The notes beneath the pieces are model-generated. The model worked only from the letters and a program-made list of their open reading frames with translations. It ran no database searches and was not told the origin of the DNA. The translations under genes and the position numbers were made by a program. From positions 124,001 to 188,000 of the forward strand of contig NZ_JACXAG020000003.1 of NCBI RefSeq assembly GCF_014773435.2: DNA of 64,000 nt, in the 5' to 3' direction. This document shows, piece by piece, positions 9,632 to 18,996 of the stretch. The stretch is from Polycladospora coralii (GTDB lineage Bacteria > Bacillota > Bacilli > Thermoactinomycetales > Thermoactinomycetaceae). Positions within the stretch are counted from its first letter, which is position 1, and each line of letters starts with the position of its first letter.

Positions 9632-10303
9632 TCACCTCTCTATATCTTTTTTGGATTGATCGATCAGTTGACGTAAAATCTCTTTACCCGCAAGCCTATT
9701 CCCTCCATCTGCTGGGGTAATGGCTCTATCCATGAAATCGGCAATTCCCTCAATCAGATCTGCTGTCTCGGGTATGCAGTCAGGATCTACAACGCCCTGC
9801 ATACTCACTAATCCATAAGCTAGTATATTCATAATATGTGCGATCACTTTTGCATCTAGATCGGATCTTATGGCACCAGCTGATTGCATCATCTGTACGA
9901 ACTCCATGCGTGTACCTTGAACCTGTTCGCTTTTAAAAAGCCCTCCCATTCTATGCAAATAGCTTCCCAATACTTTGCTATCCTTACGGAACATCGCAGC
10001 CATAAATGGATTTTCATTCAACGCATATAAACTATTTCTATACATACTTGAGATCGTGCCACCATTAGCATCTGATTCAATTCGTTTCATCCAAGCTTCT
10101 ACATAGGCATTCGTTTCATGACGTATCAAGGCTTCAAATAAATCGTCTTTACTATCAAAGTGCAAATAAATGACACCCTTACTAACTCCAGCCGCATGTG
10201 CAATCTCATTCACTGTTGTCTTGTCGTATCCATAGTGTACAAATAATTGAGTAGCAGCTTCCAAAATGCGCGCTTCACGTTCTGGATTGATGGCTTTTGT
10301 CAT
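9632..10303 (-). CDS. TetR-family regulator of the adjacent ABC exporter
   Basis: This is a 223-residue TetR-type repressor. The helix-turn-helix is around residues 12-56 (ILEAATQLFVHYGYDKTTVN, AGVSKGVIYLHFDSKDDLF); the remainder is the ligand-binding bundle. The gene is first in a minus-strand operon with an ABC ATPase and two permeases. AAGGAGGA precedes the ATG at 10303. The promoter lies within a 10-bp inverted repeat (see 10318-10358), strongly suggesting that this protein represses its own operon and is relieved by a ligand, perhaps the exported compound. Confidence 0.9.
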   Translation of the reverse strand: MTKAINPEREARILEAATQLFVHYGYDKTTVNEIAHAAGVSKGVIYLHFDSKDDLFEALIRHETNAYVEAWMKRIESDANGGTISSMYRNSLYALNENPFMAAMFRKDSKVLGSYLHRMGGLFKSEQVQGTRMEFVQMMQSAGAIRSDLDAKVIAHIMNILAYGLVSMQGVVDPDCIPETADLIEGIADFMDRAITPADGGNRLAGKEILRQLIDQSKKDIER

Positions 10304-10317
10304 TTTATCCTCCTTAT

Positions 10318-10346
10318 ATTATAACAATTTGACCGATATTATTCAA
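10318..10346 (-). promoter_or_regulatory. SigA promoter of the tetR-ABC operon
   Basis: On the minus strand, TTGAAT (complement of 10341-10346) and a perfect TATAAT (complement of 10318-10323) are 17 bp apart. The -35 box lies between the arms of the inverted repeat 10325-10358, and the spacer overlaps the left arm. Confidence 0.75.
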
Positions 10347-10358
10347 TTGGTCAAATTG
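10325..10358. promoter_or_regulatory. Probable TetR operator spanning the promoter
   Basis: CAATTTGACC (10325-10334) and GGTCAAATTG (10349-10358) are perfect 10-bp inverted arms separated by 14 bp. Together they bracket the -35 box and part of the spacer. Binding of a dimeric TetR here would block polymerase. The TTGACC/GGTCAA half-site is typical of TetR operators in form. Confidence 0.7.
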
Positions 10359-10584
10359 TATAAAAATTTACTTTTTAAGTCAAGTGCAATGTCTTTTTCG
10401 TTTAAAAAGCATTTACATCGGACTCATGATGAAGATATGTAATGATTGGATTGAGTGAAATACCTACTCACTGTTTTGTTTAAGTGTACGTGGTGTGTCG
10501 TTCATTGTACCAAACATTAATTGACTACCTATCTTTCATTTGATACACTGAACCAGAAAATAAATATCATAGTTGCTAAACAAA

Positions 10585-10671
10585 CACTAGGGGTGCTTTT
10601 GATAAAAGCTGAGAGGACGATTTTCCAACCCTTTGAACCTGATCTGGTTGATGCCAGCGTAGGGAAGTGGT
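10585..10671 (+). ncRNA. TPP riboswitch (THI element)
   Basis: The aptamer shows the conserved THI-box parts in order: AGGGGTGC near 10589, GCTGAGA near 10608, CCCTTTGAACCTGATCTGG at about 10629-10647 and TGATGCCAGCGTAGGGAAG at about 10649-10667. When it binds thiamin pyrophosphate it should favour the terminator at 10696-10725. The AGTGG at 10666-10670 can pair with CCACT in the terminator's 5' arm, giving a plausible antiterminator. It controls the seven-gene thi operon that follows. Confidence 0.95.
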
Positions 10672-10695
10672 TTCTGTTCATGATACGTAGCGGAT

Positions 10696-10725
10696 AAAAG
10701 CCACTCCAGACTGGGGTGGCTTTTT
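10696..10725 (+). terminator. Riboswitch-controlled intrinsic terminator
   Basis: AAAAGCCACTCC and GGGGTGGCTTTT form a stem (one G-T pair) followed by a T-run, about 25 bases after the aptamer. It is the expression platform of the TPP riboswitch. Confidence 0.9.
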
Positions 10726-10772
10726 ATGTTTTCTCTTCTATAGCTGGTTCTCATTCAGAAAGGGGAACTTTG

Positions 10773-11408
10773 ATGAAGAAGATTCCACAATTACATGCCA
10801 TAACTACTGGTGAACAAGACATAATCGATTTAATAGCGATTATCGAGGTGATTCATCCATATGTGGATGCCATTCATTTAAGAGAAAAAGAGAGAAATGC
10901 ATCAGATCTTCAAGAGATACTGCTTACACTTCGTCAAAAGGGTGTACCACTTCAAAAGATGATCGTAAACGATCGGGCAGATGTGGCATCAGCTTTTCAG
11001 GTGAGAGGTGTGCAAATGGCTTACCATAGTTTAGATGTATGTTATGTAAAACCATGCTTTCCAAACTTACTGATCGGAAAGTCTGTTCACTCTGTAGCAG
11101 AAGGGAAGCAGGCCGAAGGAGATGGAGCTGATTATGTGTTATTTGGACATATCTTTTCCTCTTCATCAAAGCCGGGAAAAAAAGCACAGGGTCTTTGCCA
11201 ATTAGAACGATTGGTTGCAGAAGTTCGTGTGCCAGTCATTGCTATCGGAGGGATATCACCGAAACGTGCATGTGAAGTGATGCGAATTGGAAGTGCTGGT
11301 ATCGCCGTAATGTCTGGTATTTTTAAACATCCATATCCACAGCAGGCTGCACAAATGTATAAAAAAATTTTAGTTAATGGGGATGAGAATGGTGCAAGAA
11401 AGTTATGA
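10773..11408 (+). CDS. tenI: Thiazole tautomerase TenI
   Basis: TenI aromatises the thiazole phosphate carboxylate made by ThiG, giving the form ThiE couples. It is a ThiE paralogue without coupling activity. The 211-residue TIM barrel contains ADYVLFGHIFSSSSKPGKK and VPVIAIGGISP, followed by GIAVMSGIF; the GHIF and MSGIF patterns match TenI, whereas ThiE has GP-type and true phosphate-binding variants. ATG 10773 follows AAAGGGGA; an upstream in-frame GTG at 10716 lies inside the riboswitch terminator and is rejected. It is the first gene of the TPP-controlled thi operon and overlaps the start of thiO. Confidence 0.9.
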   Translation: MKKIPQLHAITTGEQDIIDLIAIIEVIHPYVDAIHLREKERNASDLQEILLTLRQKGVPLQKMIVNDRADVASAFQVRGVQMAYHSLDVCYVKPCFPNLLIGKSVHSVAEGKQAEGDGADYVLFGHIFSSSSKPGKKAQGLCQLERLVAEVRVPVIAIGGISPKRACEVMRIGSAGIAVMSGIFKHPYPQQAAQMYKKILVNGDENGARKL

Positions 11409-12519
11409 CGTAGCAATCGTTGGTGGTGGCGTCATGGGATGTGCAATTGCTTATCAGCTTACCAAAGCAGGAAAAAAAGTGGTCGTAGTGGAACGAAATA
11501 CGATGGGATCAGAGGCATCGCGTGCAGCAGCGGGTATTTTAGGTGCGCAAGCCGAGATTGATGAAGAAGGGCCGCTACGAGCTTTTGCACTAGAGAGTAG
11601 GGCCTTATTCCCAGCGTTTGTAGAGGAGTTAAAAACATATACCGGTATTGATGTGCAACTGAATCAAAAGGGAGTCATTAAACCAGCGCGCTCACAGGAA
11701 GAGGCAGTAAAGCTAAAACATAAAGTTATGGAATATCGGGATTGGGATGCGGAAGTGAGGTGGCTAGATCGCGATCAGTTGCATGATTTGGAACCACTAG
11801 CTTCGGAAAACTTAGTCGGTGGGATGTATCTTCCAAATGATGGTCAGCTTCATGCTGCTTATTTTGCAGAAGCGCTCGCAGTGGCATGTCGTAATGTAGG
11901 TGTTCATATGAAATCTTACTGCCAGGTGTACCGCTTTTTGCTGGATCGAAATGCCGTTAAAGGGGTTATCACTTCAGCAGGGACGATTTTAGCAGAGCAA
12001 GTGATTGTTACGAGTGGCGCCTTCACCAAACATTTGCTTCCTGATGTGCAGGTATACCCGGTAAAAGGAGAATGTATTTCTGTATGTGCAGATCGTCCAC
12101 TTCTTACACATACGCTTTTTGTAGATGAGGGTTGTTATTTGGTTCCTAAAGCGGGAAATCGAATTGTGATTGGTGCAACCAAAGTAGCACATGATTTCTC
12201 TAAGCAGGTGACAGCCGGTGGGATTCTATTTTTGCTTGAAAAAGCCAAATCGCTACTCCCTACTATCGAGCAAACTACATTTGAGGATAGTTGGTCCGGA
12301 TTGCGACCACAGTCTGGTGATGGCCTACCTTATATGGGGGAGCACCCTGATTATCGAGGAATATACGTTGCCTCGGGACATTACCGAAATGGAATTCTAC
12401 TTAGTCCGGCCACCGGGAAATATATGGCAGATCTAGTTTTGGGAAAGAAAGTCCCTGCTTATATACACGATTCTTTTCGACTAGATCGCAAATCGGTAGA
12501 CATGGAGGGGATCAAATGA
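11389..12519 (+). CDS. thiO: Glycine oxidase ThiO
   Basis: ThiO is an FAD-dependent oxidase that turns glycine into the imine (dehydroglycine) needed for the thiazole ring in aerobic bacilli. The N-terminal Rossmann fold has DVAIVGGGVMGCAIAYQL, and GPLRAF and the C-terminal GLRPQSGDGLPYMGEHP match the DAO/glycine oxidase family. Length (about 376 residues) is normal. Start is ambiguous: ATG 11377, 11383 and 11389 are in frame; 11389 gives MVQESYDVAIVGGG, the usual short lead to the FAD motif, with GGGGATGAG just upstream. It overlaps the tenI end, and its stop overlaps thiS by four bases. Confidence 0.95.
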   Translation: MVQESYDVAIVGGGVMGCAIAYQLTKAGKKVVVVERNTMGSEASRAAAGILGAQAEIDEEGPLRAFALESRALFPAFVEELKTYTGIDVQLNQKGVIKPARSQEEAVKLKHKVMEYRDWDAEVRWLDRDQLHDLEPLASENLVGGMYLPNDGQLHAAYFAEALAVACRNVGVHMKSYCQVYRFLLDRNAVKGVITSAGTILAEQVIVTSGAFTKHLLPDVQVYPVKGECISVCADRPLLTHTLFVDEGCYLVPKAGNRIVIGATKVAHDFSKQVTAGGILFLLEKAKSLLPTIEQTTFEDSWSGLRPQSGDGLPYMGEHPDYRGIYVASGHYRNGILLSPATGKYMADLVLGKKVPAYIHDSFRLDRKSVDMEGIK

Positions 12520-12719
12520 CCTTAACCATTAATGGCGTTGAAAAGGAAATAGCGGATACCATTCTTACGGTCGAGGATTTAATTCATTTTTTTGATTGGG
12601 GACATCGCGTGGTTATCGTAGAAGTGAATCAAACGATTTTGACCAAAGATCAGCATGGAAGTACAACGCTTCGAAATGGTGATCAAGTTGAAATCGTTTC
12701 ATTTGTTGGAGGAGGATAA
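12516..12719 (+). CDS. thiS: Sulfur carrier protein ThiS
   Basis: ThiS is the small ubiquitin-like carrier that is adenylated by ThiF and thiocarboxylated to donate sulfur to ThiG. The 67-residue protein has the beta-grasp pattern ([18 protein letters not shown]) and ends in the required Gly-Gly (SFVGGG). It overlaps the thiO stop by four bases and is followed two bases later by thiG. Confidence 0.97.
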   Translation: MTLTINGVEKEIADTILTVEDLIHFFDWGHRVVIVEVNQTILTKDQHGSTTLRNGDQVEIVSFVGGG

Positions 12720-12721
12720 AT

Positions 12722-13489
12722 ATGTTAAAGATAGGGAAATATCAGCTTGAATCACGTTTGTTACTAGGCACAGGTAAATTTCAAGATTTCACGACACAAA
12801 AAAAAGCAGTGGAAGCCTCGGGGACTGAAATTCTTACTTTTGCTGTGAGAAGGATGAATATCTTTGAACAAAACCAACCCGATTTACTCGCAGAATTAGA
12901 TGTACATCAATACAAATTACTACCGAATACAGCGGGGGCATCAACAGCTGAGGAAGCAGTACGAATTGCAAAATTAGCGAAAGCATCTGGCTTGTGTGAC
13001 ATGGTAAAAGTCGAGGTGATCGGCTGTCCGAAGACCTTACTTCCTGATCCGGTTGAAACACTTAAAGCGAGTGAAGCATTATTGGCCGAAGGGTTTATTG
13101 TTTTACCTTATACCTCAGATGATGTTGTGCTGGCACGCCGGCTAGAAGAACTAGGTGTGCACGCTATTATGCCAGCTGCTTCTCCAATCGGCTCCGGTCA
13201 AGGTATTATTAACCCCTTAAATTTAAGTTTAATTATTGAACAAGCTAGTATTCCCGTTATTGTAGATGCTGGGATCGGTACGGCATCTGATGCTACACGC
13301 GCAATGGAGCTAGGGGCTGACGGTGTGTTGCTAAATTCAGCGGTCTCAGGAGCAAATGATCCCATCAAAATGGCCAAAGCGATGCGCTTAGCGATAGAAA
13401 GTGGTCGATACTCTTATGAAGCGGGTCGGATCGCTAAGAAAAGATATGCTTCTGCAAGTAGTCCCATCGAAGGGATGAGTACTGTGTGA
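12722..13489 (+). CDS. thiG: Thiazole synthase ThiG
   Basis: ThiG condenses 1-deoxy-D-xylulose 5-phosphate, dehydroglycine and ThiS thiocarboxylate into the thiazole phosphate. The 255-residue barrel begins [19 protein letters not shown] and contains [27 protein letters not shown] and [20 protein letters not shown], all conserved in ThiG. The Schiff-base lysine is within the KVEVIG segment. ATG 12722 follows GGAGGA at the end of thiS. Its TGA overlaps the GTG of thiF. Confidence 0.97.
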   Translation: MLKIGKYQLESRLLLGTGKFQDFTTQKKAVEASGTEILTFAVRRMNIFEQNQPDLLAELDVHQYKLLPNTAGASTAEEAVRIAKLAKASGLCDMVKVEVIGCPKTLLPDPVETLKASEALLAEGFIVLPYTSDDVVLARRLEELGVHAIMPAASPIGSGQGIINPLNLSLIIEQASIPVIVDAGIGTASDATRAMELGADGVLLNSAVSGANDPIKMAKAMRLAIESGRYSYEAGRIAKKRYASASSPIEGMSTV

Positions 13490-14505
13490 GTGACCGATAT
13501 TCAAGGCAAGAGCGCTTTATACCTATTGGGAAAAAGGGACAGGCCCAATTAGCCGCGAAGCGTGTACTGATCATTGGTGCGGGCGCACTGGGTGCCAGTA
13601 GCGCTGAAGCGATGGTACGGGCTGGGATTGGGCATATTATTTTAGTGGATCGAGACTACGTGGAGTGGAGTAATCTACAACGCCAGCAACTATATACAGA
13701 AACAGATGCTCAAGCGCGAATTCCCAAAGCGATTGCAGCACAGACCAGACTTCAATCCATTAATTCAGAAGTTATAGTAGAGGCCCATGTGGTCGATTTA
13801 GATGTTTCCTTACTAGAAGATATAGGTAAAGAGGTTGATGTGATTGTAGATGCAACCGATAACTTTGATACACGATTGAAGATCAACGACTTTGCCCAAA
13901 AATATCAAATCCCGTGGATATATGGTGCGTGTGTAGGCAGTTATGGGATTAGTTATACCATACTTCCGGGCCTATCTCCCTGTTTAAACTGCATCTTAGA
14001 GACCGTGCCAATCGGGGGGGCTACTTGTGATACCGCAGGGATTATTAGTCCTGCTGTACAAATGGTGACAGCTCATCAAGTAACGGAAGTATTGAAGTTG
14101 CTAGTAGGGGATACGAAATCCCTGCGACGTAAGCTAGTTTCTTTTGATTTATGGGAGAACCAACATGCCCAGTTAGATGTAAGTAAACTTAAAAAACTAG
14201 ATTGTCCTTCATGTGGGACAAATGCGACTTATCCGCATCTGTCCTATGAAAATCAGTTGAAAACAGCCATTTTATGTGGTCGGGATACCGTTCAAATTCG
14301 ACCGGGTGGACGTTCTACTTTTGATATCGATCAACTAAAGACTTATTTCACAGCACAGCATATTCCATTTGAAGAAAATCCCTATTTACTGATGGTATGG
14401 GTAGACGACCATCGCATGGTCATTTTTAGAGATGGACGTGCTCTCGTACATGGTACACAAGATATTGGACTGGCGAAGAAGTTATATCATCACTATATCG
14501 GATAG
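13486..14505 (+). CDS. thiF: ThiF sulfur carrier adenylyltransferase
   Basis: ThiF activates the C-terminal Gly of ThiS with ATP. The 339-residue protein has the E1-like nucleotide fold [20 protein letters not shown], the RQQLYTE segment, and a zinc site formed by CLNC and CPSC pairs. The last 75 residues ([13 protein letters not shown]...[19 protein letters not shown]) form the extra domain typical of Bacillus ThiF (YjbU type) and help separate it from MoeB. GTG start overlaps the thiG stop by four bases (coupled translation). Confidence 0.93.
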   Translation: MSDRYSRQERFIPIGKKGQAQLAAKRVLIIGAGALGASSAEAMVRAGIGHIILVDRDYVEWSNLQRQQLYTETDAQARIPKAIAAQTRLQSINSEVIVEAHVVDLDVSLLEDIGKEVDVIVDATDNFDTRLKINDFAQKYQIPWIYGACVGSYGISYTILPGLSPCLNCILETVPIGGATCDTAGIISPAVQMVTAHQVTEVLKLLVGDTKSLRRKLVSFDLWENQHAQLDVSKLKKLDCPSCGTNATYPHLSYENQLKTAILCGRDTVQIRPGGRSTFDIDQLKTYFTAQHIPFEENPYLLMVWVDDHRMVIFRDGRALVHGTQDIGLAKKLYHHYIG

Positions 14506-14519
14506 GAAGTGAATCCTGA

Positions 14520-15332
14520 ATGAAGCCATATGTCAAAGCGCTTACGATTGCCGGATCTGATAGTGGTGGTGGAGCAGGGATACAAGCTGATTTGAAGACG
14601 TTTCAAGAACGGGATGTCTTTGGGATGTCGGCCATAACGGCTGTAACCGCGCAAAACACGTTAGGTGTAAAGGGAGTTTATCCTGTGTCGATCGAAGCAC
14701 TTACGGAACAGATTGATGCTGTGGTAACCGATTTATCACCACAAGCGATTAAAACAGGAATGTTATTTCAGACTGAAATGATTGAAGTTGTGGTACGAAA
14801 AATAAAAGAACATCAGCTTACACCGCTCATCGTGGACCCTGTCATGATTGCTAAAGGTGGGGCTTCCTTACTGAAAGCAGACGCAATCGCCTATCTCAAA
14901 AAACACCTGCTCCCGGTGTGTGAAGTAGTTACACCAAACATCCCAGAAGCTGAAGCATTAACAGATCAAAAGATTGAGACGATTGCAGAACGTGAAGATG
15001 CAGCGAAACGGATTCATGATTTAGGTGCAAAATATGTGGTGATTAAAGGTGGTCATGATGAATCAACTGATCATGTCGTAAATTTACTTTATGATGGACA
15101 CTCTTTTTTCACATTTGAGAACGAACGGGTAGATACCCTGCATACACATGGTACTGGCTGTACGTTTGCGGCATGTCTCACAGCAGAACGAGCAAAGGGA
15201 CGATCGGTTCTAGAATCTGTAGAAACAGCGACACGATTTGTATATGCTGCGATTGCGGATTCTTTGCAACTAGGAAGTGGTCATGGACCGACGAATCATT
15301 GGGCTTTTCGTCAGAAAGAGGCGATAAGGTGA
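14520..15332 (+). CDS. thiD: Hydroxymethylpyrimidine/phosphomethylpyrimidine kinase ThiD
   Basis: ThiD phosphorylates HMP and HMP-P to the pyrophosphate used by ThiE. The 270-residue ribokinase-fold protein starts ALTIAGSDSGGGAGIQADLK, has DPVMIAKGGASLL, and the anion-hole motif HGTGCTFAACLTA. ATG 14520 follows GGAAGTGAATCC. Since thiC is not in this operon, HMP must come from a thiC elsewhere or from salvage. Its stop overlaps the GTG of thiE. Confidence 0.97.
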   Translation: MKPYVKALTIAGSDSGGGAGIQADLKTFQERDVFGMSAITAVTAQNTLGVKGVYPVSIEALTEQIDAVVTDLSPQAIKTGMLFQTEMIEVVVRKIKEHQLTPLIVDPVMIAKGGASLLKADAIAYLKKHLLPVCEVVTPNIPEAEALTDQKIETIAEREDAAKRIHDLGAKYVVIKGGHDESTDHVVNLLYDGHSFFTFENERVDTLHTHGTGCTFAACLTAERAKGRSVLESVETATRFVYAAIADSLQLGSGHGPTNHWAFRQKEAIR

Positions 15333-15982
15333 TTCCATTATCTTTATACTTGATTCTAGGCAGCCAAAATTGTAAGTATGCACCCGAGTTTGTATTGCAA
15401 GAAGCCATTCGTGGAGGCGTCACGATGTTTCAGTTTCGGGAGAAAGGTGAATCTGCTCTCCCCTATCGAGAAAAACGAGATCTAGCAAAGCGATTGCAGC
15501 AGATCTGTCAAAATAACGACATTCCCTTTATTGTAAATGATGATATTGAGTTGACGCGAGAGCTTAATGCGGATGGTATTCATATTGGGCAAGATGATCG
15601 TCCACTAAAAGATGTACGTGCATGGTTCCCAGATAAAATCGTAGGGGTGTCTGCTCATGATGTAGGAGAGGCGAGTAAGGCAATGAGAGAGGGGGCTGAT
15701 TATTTAGGCGTTGGGCCGATGTATCATACAGATACCAAACCAGATATTGAGTTGGTAAAAGGACCTGCTGTGATACAAGCGATGCGGAAAAGCGGTATAC
15801 AAATCCCAATAGTGGGAATCGGTGGGATTACACATGCGAATGCTGAAGCAGTATTACGAGCAGGAGCTGATGGAATAGCGGTCATATCGGCAATTACGAA
15901 GGATCAAGACCCTTATCAAGCCGCACAAATGTTTTGTACCGATAAGACTAAAAGGCTTGACAATAAACAGCTACTTCGATAA
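15329..15982 (+). CDS. thiE: Thiamine-phosphate synthase ThiE
   Basis: ThiE joins HMP-PP and thiazole phosphate into thiamin phosphate. The 217-residue TIM barrel shows GVTMFQFREKGES (binding residues), PFIVNDDIELTRELNADGIH, the phosphate loop VGIGGITHANAEAVLRAGAD and GIAVISAI. It differs from TenI in having VGPMYHTDTKPD. The likely start is GTG 15329, overlapping the thiD stop, with GAAAGAGG upstream; the longer open frame from 15173 is inside thiD. The pyrG promoter overlaps its last codons. Confidence 0.95.
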   Translation: MIPLSLYLILGSQNCKYAPEFVLQEAIRGGVTMFQFREKGESALPYREKRDLAKRLQQICQNNDIPFIVNDDIELTRELNADGIHIGQDDRPLKDVRAWFPDKIVGVSAHDVGEASKAMREGADYLGVGPMYHTDTKPDIELVKGPAVIQAMRKSGIQIPIVGIGGITHANAEAVLRAGADGIAVISAITKDQDPYQAAQMFCTDKTKRLDNKQLLR

Positions 15983-15998
15983 AGTATTTGTTGGGCTC
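15957..15998 (+). promoter_or_regulatory. pyrG promoter with GGGCTC start site
   Basis: A perfect -35 TTGACA (15957-15962), 17 bp, TAAAGT (15980-15985), 7 bp, then GGGCTC at 15993. The -10 box overlaps the thiE stop codon. In B. subtilis pyrG the transcript also begins GGGC, and polymerase slips there when CTP is low. See the terminator at 16015-16054. Confidence 0.8.
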
Positions 15999-16014
15999 AT
16001 TATGTTCGGATATC

Positions 16015-16054
16015 AAAGAGCACCCCTAGTTATAGGGGTGCTCTTTTCGATTTT
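16015..16054 (+). terminator. pyrG leader attenuator / end of thi operon
   Basis: AAAGAGCACCCCTA (16015-16028) and TAGGGGTGCTCTTT (16033-16046) form a 14-bp perfect stem with a T-rich tail. It closes the thi operon and also sits in the 107-base pyrG leader. The C-rich 5' arm (CACCCC) could pair with a slipped poly-G 5' end, which is how CTP shortage prevents termination at pyrG in Bacillus. Confidence 0.85.
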
Positions 16055-16063
16055 TATATATAA

Positions 16064-17719
<1,656 letters not shown>

Positions 17720-17731
17720 AAGGGTAAAAGA

Positions 17732-17766
17732 GCTGACATCAGTGGAACTGGTGTCGGTTTTTTTGT
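17732..17766 (+). terminator. Rho-independent terminator of pyrG
   Basis: GCTGACATCAG and CTGGTGTCGG form a stem with G-T pairs and a short loop, followed by seven or more T residues. It separates pyrG from the lanthipeptide locus. The 147 bases after it are very AT-rich and hold no clear -35/-10 pair that I can defend, although the lanA promoter must be here. Confidence 0.85.
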
Positions 17767-17913
17767 TATTTGGGTTGAGAATAAGTTGGAAGTAAAAATA
17801 ATATGTAAAAAAGATATAAATGTAACTATATAAAATAATATATTTTACTACTATTTATAAACAGAAGATTAATATTATATTATGTATAGAAAACAGAAGA
17901 GAGGAGTGATCAC

Positions 17914-18132
17914 ATGTCGAACAAAGAGAAAGCAGAGGCACTACGTCATCCAGCATACCGCGCAAAAGTGGAAGGAATTGACCATCCAGCAGGTCAAGTC
18001 GATGAGCAAGAGTTGAAAGACATAGCAGGTGCTGGAGACACAAATCCAGAAACAACTCCAGCGTGTGTAACTGCGACAATCACAGTATCAGCAGCACTAT
18101 GTCCAACAACAAAATGTACATCGAAGTGTTAA
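17914..18132 (+). CDS. Two-component lantibiotic beta-type precursor, copy 1
   Basis: The 72-residue precursor has an acidic leader and a Cys/Thr/Ser-rich C-terminus. The end CPTTKCTSKC is nearly the signature of haloduracin beta and lichenicidin beta (CPTTKCTSxC). LanT is expected to cut after Gly-Ala in ...DIAGA, leaving GDTNPE ahead of TTPACV; this matches the hexapeptides that LicP (NDVNPE) and CylA (GDVQAE) remove. The predicted mature core of 26 residues has four Cys and eleven Ser/Thr. ATG 17914 follows GAGAGGAGTGATC. It is first in the locus, with copy 2 19 bases later. Confidence 0.93.
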   Translation: MSNKEKAEALRHPAYRAKVEGIDHPAGQVDEQELKDIAGAGDTNPETTPACVTATITVSAALCPTTKCTSKC

Positions 18133-18151
18133 ATCAGAGAGGGGAAAAATC

Positions 18152-18370
18152 ATGTCAAACAGAGAAAAAGCAGAGGCATTGCGTAATCCAGCATATCGCG
18201 CAAAAGTAGAAGGAATCGACCATCCGGCAGGTCAAGTTGATGAGCAAGAGTTGAAAGACATTGCGGGTGCCGGAGACACCAATCCAGAAACGACTCCCGC
18301 GTGTGTAACCGCGACAATCACAGTATCAGCAGCATTATGTCCAACAACAAAATGTACATCTAAGTGTTAA
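18152..18370 (+). CDS. Two-component lantibiotic beta-type precursor, copy 2
   Basis: The 72-residue protein is identical to copy 1 except for Lys4 to Arg and His12 to Asn in the leader; the mature core is the same. Several codons differ silently (for example CCA/CCG and GTC/GTT), so the copy is not brand new and the protein is under selection. ATG follows AGAGAGGGGA. The likely effect is a higher dose of beta peptide. Modified by one of the LanM enzymes downstream and processed by LanT and LanP. Confidence 0.93.
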   Translation: MSNREKAEALRNPAYRAKVEGIDHPAGQVDEQELKDIAGAGDTNPETTPACVTATITVSAALCPTTKCTSKC

Positions 18371-18374
18371 AAAA

Positions 18375-18420
18375 AACTGCTTTAGCTGTATGAATCCCGA
18401 TCATTAGCTAAGAAGCAGTT
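18375..18420. other. Hairpin between beta and alpha precursor genes
   Basis: AACTGCTTTAGCT (18375-18387) pairs with AGCTAAGAAGCAGTT (18406-18420), with a two-base bulge and an 18-base loop. There is no T-run after it on the plus strand. It may protect or process the abundant lanA mRNA, or allow partial readthrough. Confidence 0.5.
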
Positions 18421-18528
18421 GTGAATGAATCTATAGTATTAACAATAATATATCACGCATTATTAAAAGAGTATATAGATAGTAAAAATAATTATGAATT
18501 AAAAATATTAAATAAAAAGGTGATCATA

Positions 18529-18759
18529 ATGAGTAAAGAAAAAGTTGTTCAATCATGGAAAGATCCAGTATATCGTGCGAAGTCTGAAGAGCTAGCGCCG
18601 AATCATCCAGCAGGCGAAGGTTTAAAAGAACTTAGCGATGAAAAATTAGCCAATACCAGTGGAGCAGGCGATGTTGATCCAAATACCTTAAGTGGATGGT
18701 TAGGTAATGATGGCAAGGTGTGTACTTTAACAAAAGAGTGTATGCCAAGCTGTAACTAA
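18529..18759 (+). CDS. Two-component lantibiotic alpha-type precursor
   Basis: The 76-residue precursor begins MSKEKVVQSWKDPVYRAK, a mersacidin-type leader. Its end LGNDGKVCTLTKECMPSCN is the alpha-component signature of haloduracin and lichenicidin, including CTxTxEC, the ring that binds lipid II in the mersacidin family. LanT should cut after Gly-Ala in NTSGA. The next six residues GDVDPN resemble the LanP hexapeptide of the beta peptides. The core has three Cys and lacks the extra N-terminal Cys of haloduracin alpha. The start is ATG 18529 behind AAAGGTGATC; the frame is open further up (to 18421), but without a site. Confidence 0.93.
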   Translation: MSKEKVVQSWKDPVYRAKSEELAPNHPAGEGLKELSDEKLANTSGAGDVDPNTLSGWLGNDGKVCTLTKECMPSCN

Positions 18760-18779
18760 GTGAGATAGATGTACTGTAT

Positions 18780-18995
18780 ATGCGTAAAGTAAAATTATCC
18801 AATTAGAGAAAGATCCAGTATATCGTGCAAAAACCCAAAGACAAGCTCCAAATCATCCAGCAGGTGAAGGCTTGAAAGATATTGCTGGTGAAGGATCATG
18901 TTGGATAACAAAGGTTATGTATGTACGTTTACGGATGCTAATCCAATCAATGTAAGTCGTATATGTAATGAGACTGCTCATCCAAAGTGTTTTAA
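18780..18995 (+). pseudogene. Decayed alpha-type lantibiotic precursor
   Basis: The DNA is clearly related to the alpha gene before it, but its reading frame is broken. A leader stretch KDPVYRAKTQRQAPNHPAGE with GLKDIAGEG is in frame 2 and has no start codon. The core-like LDNKGYVCTFT (compare LGNDGKVCTLT) is in another frame, after a shift near 18898. The ECMPSCN end is missing and replaced by an unrelated tail with RICNETAHPKCF. At least two frameshifts are needed. It looks like an old tandem copy that lost function. Confidence 0.75.
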
Positions 18996-18996
18996 A

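Noticed and set aside
18421..18528. Upstream extension of the alpha precursor frame
   Set aside because: The extra 36 residues have no ribosome-binding site, and ATG 18529 has a strong one with the usual leader start.
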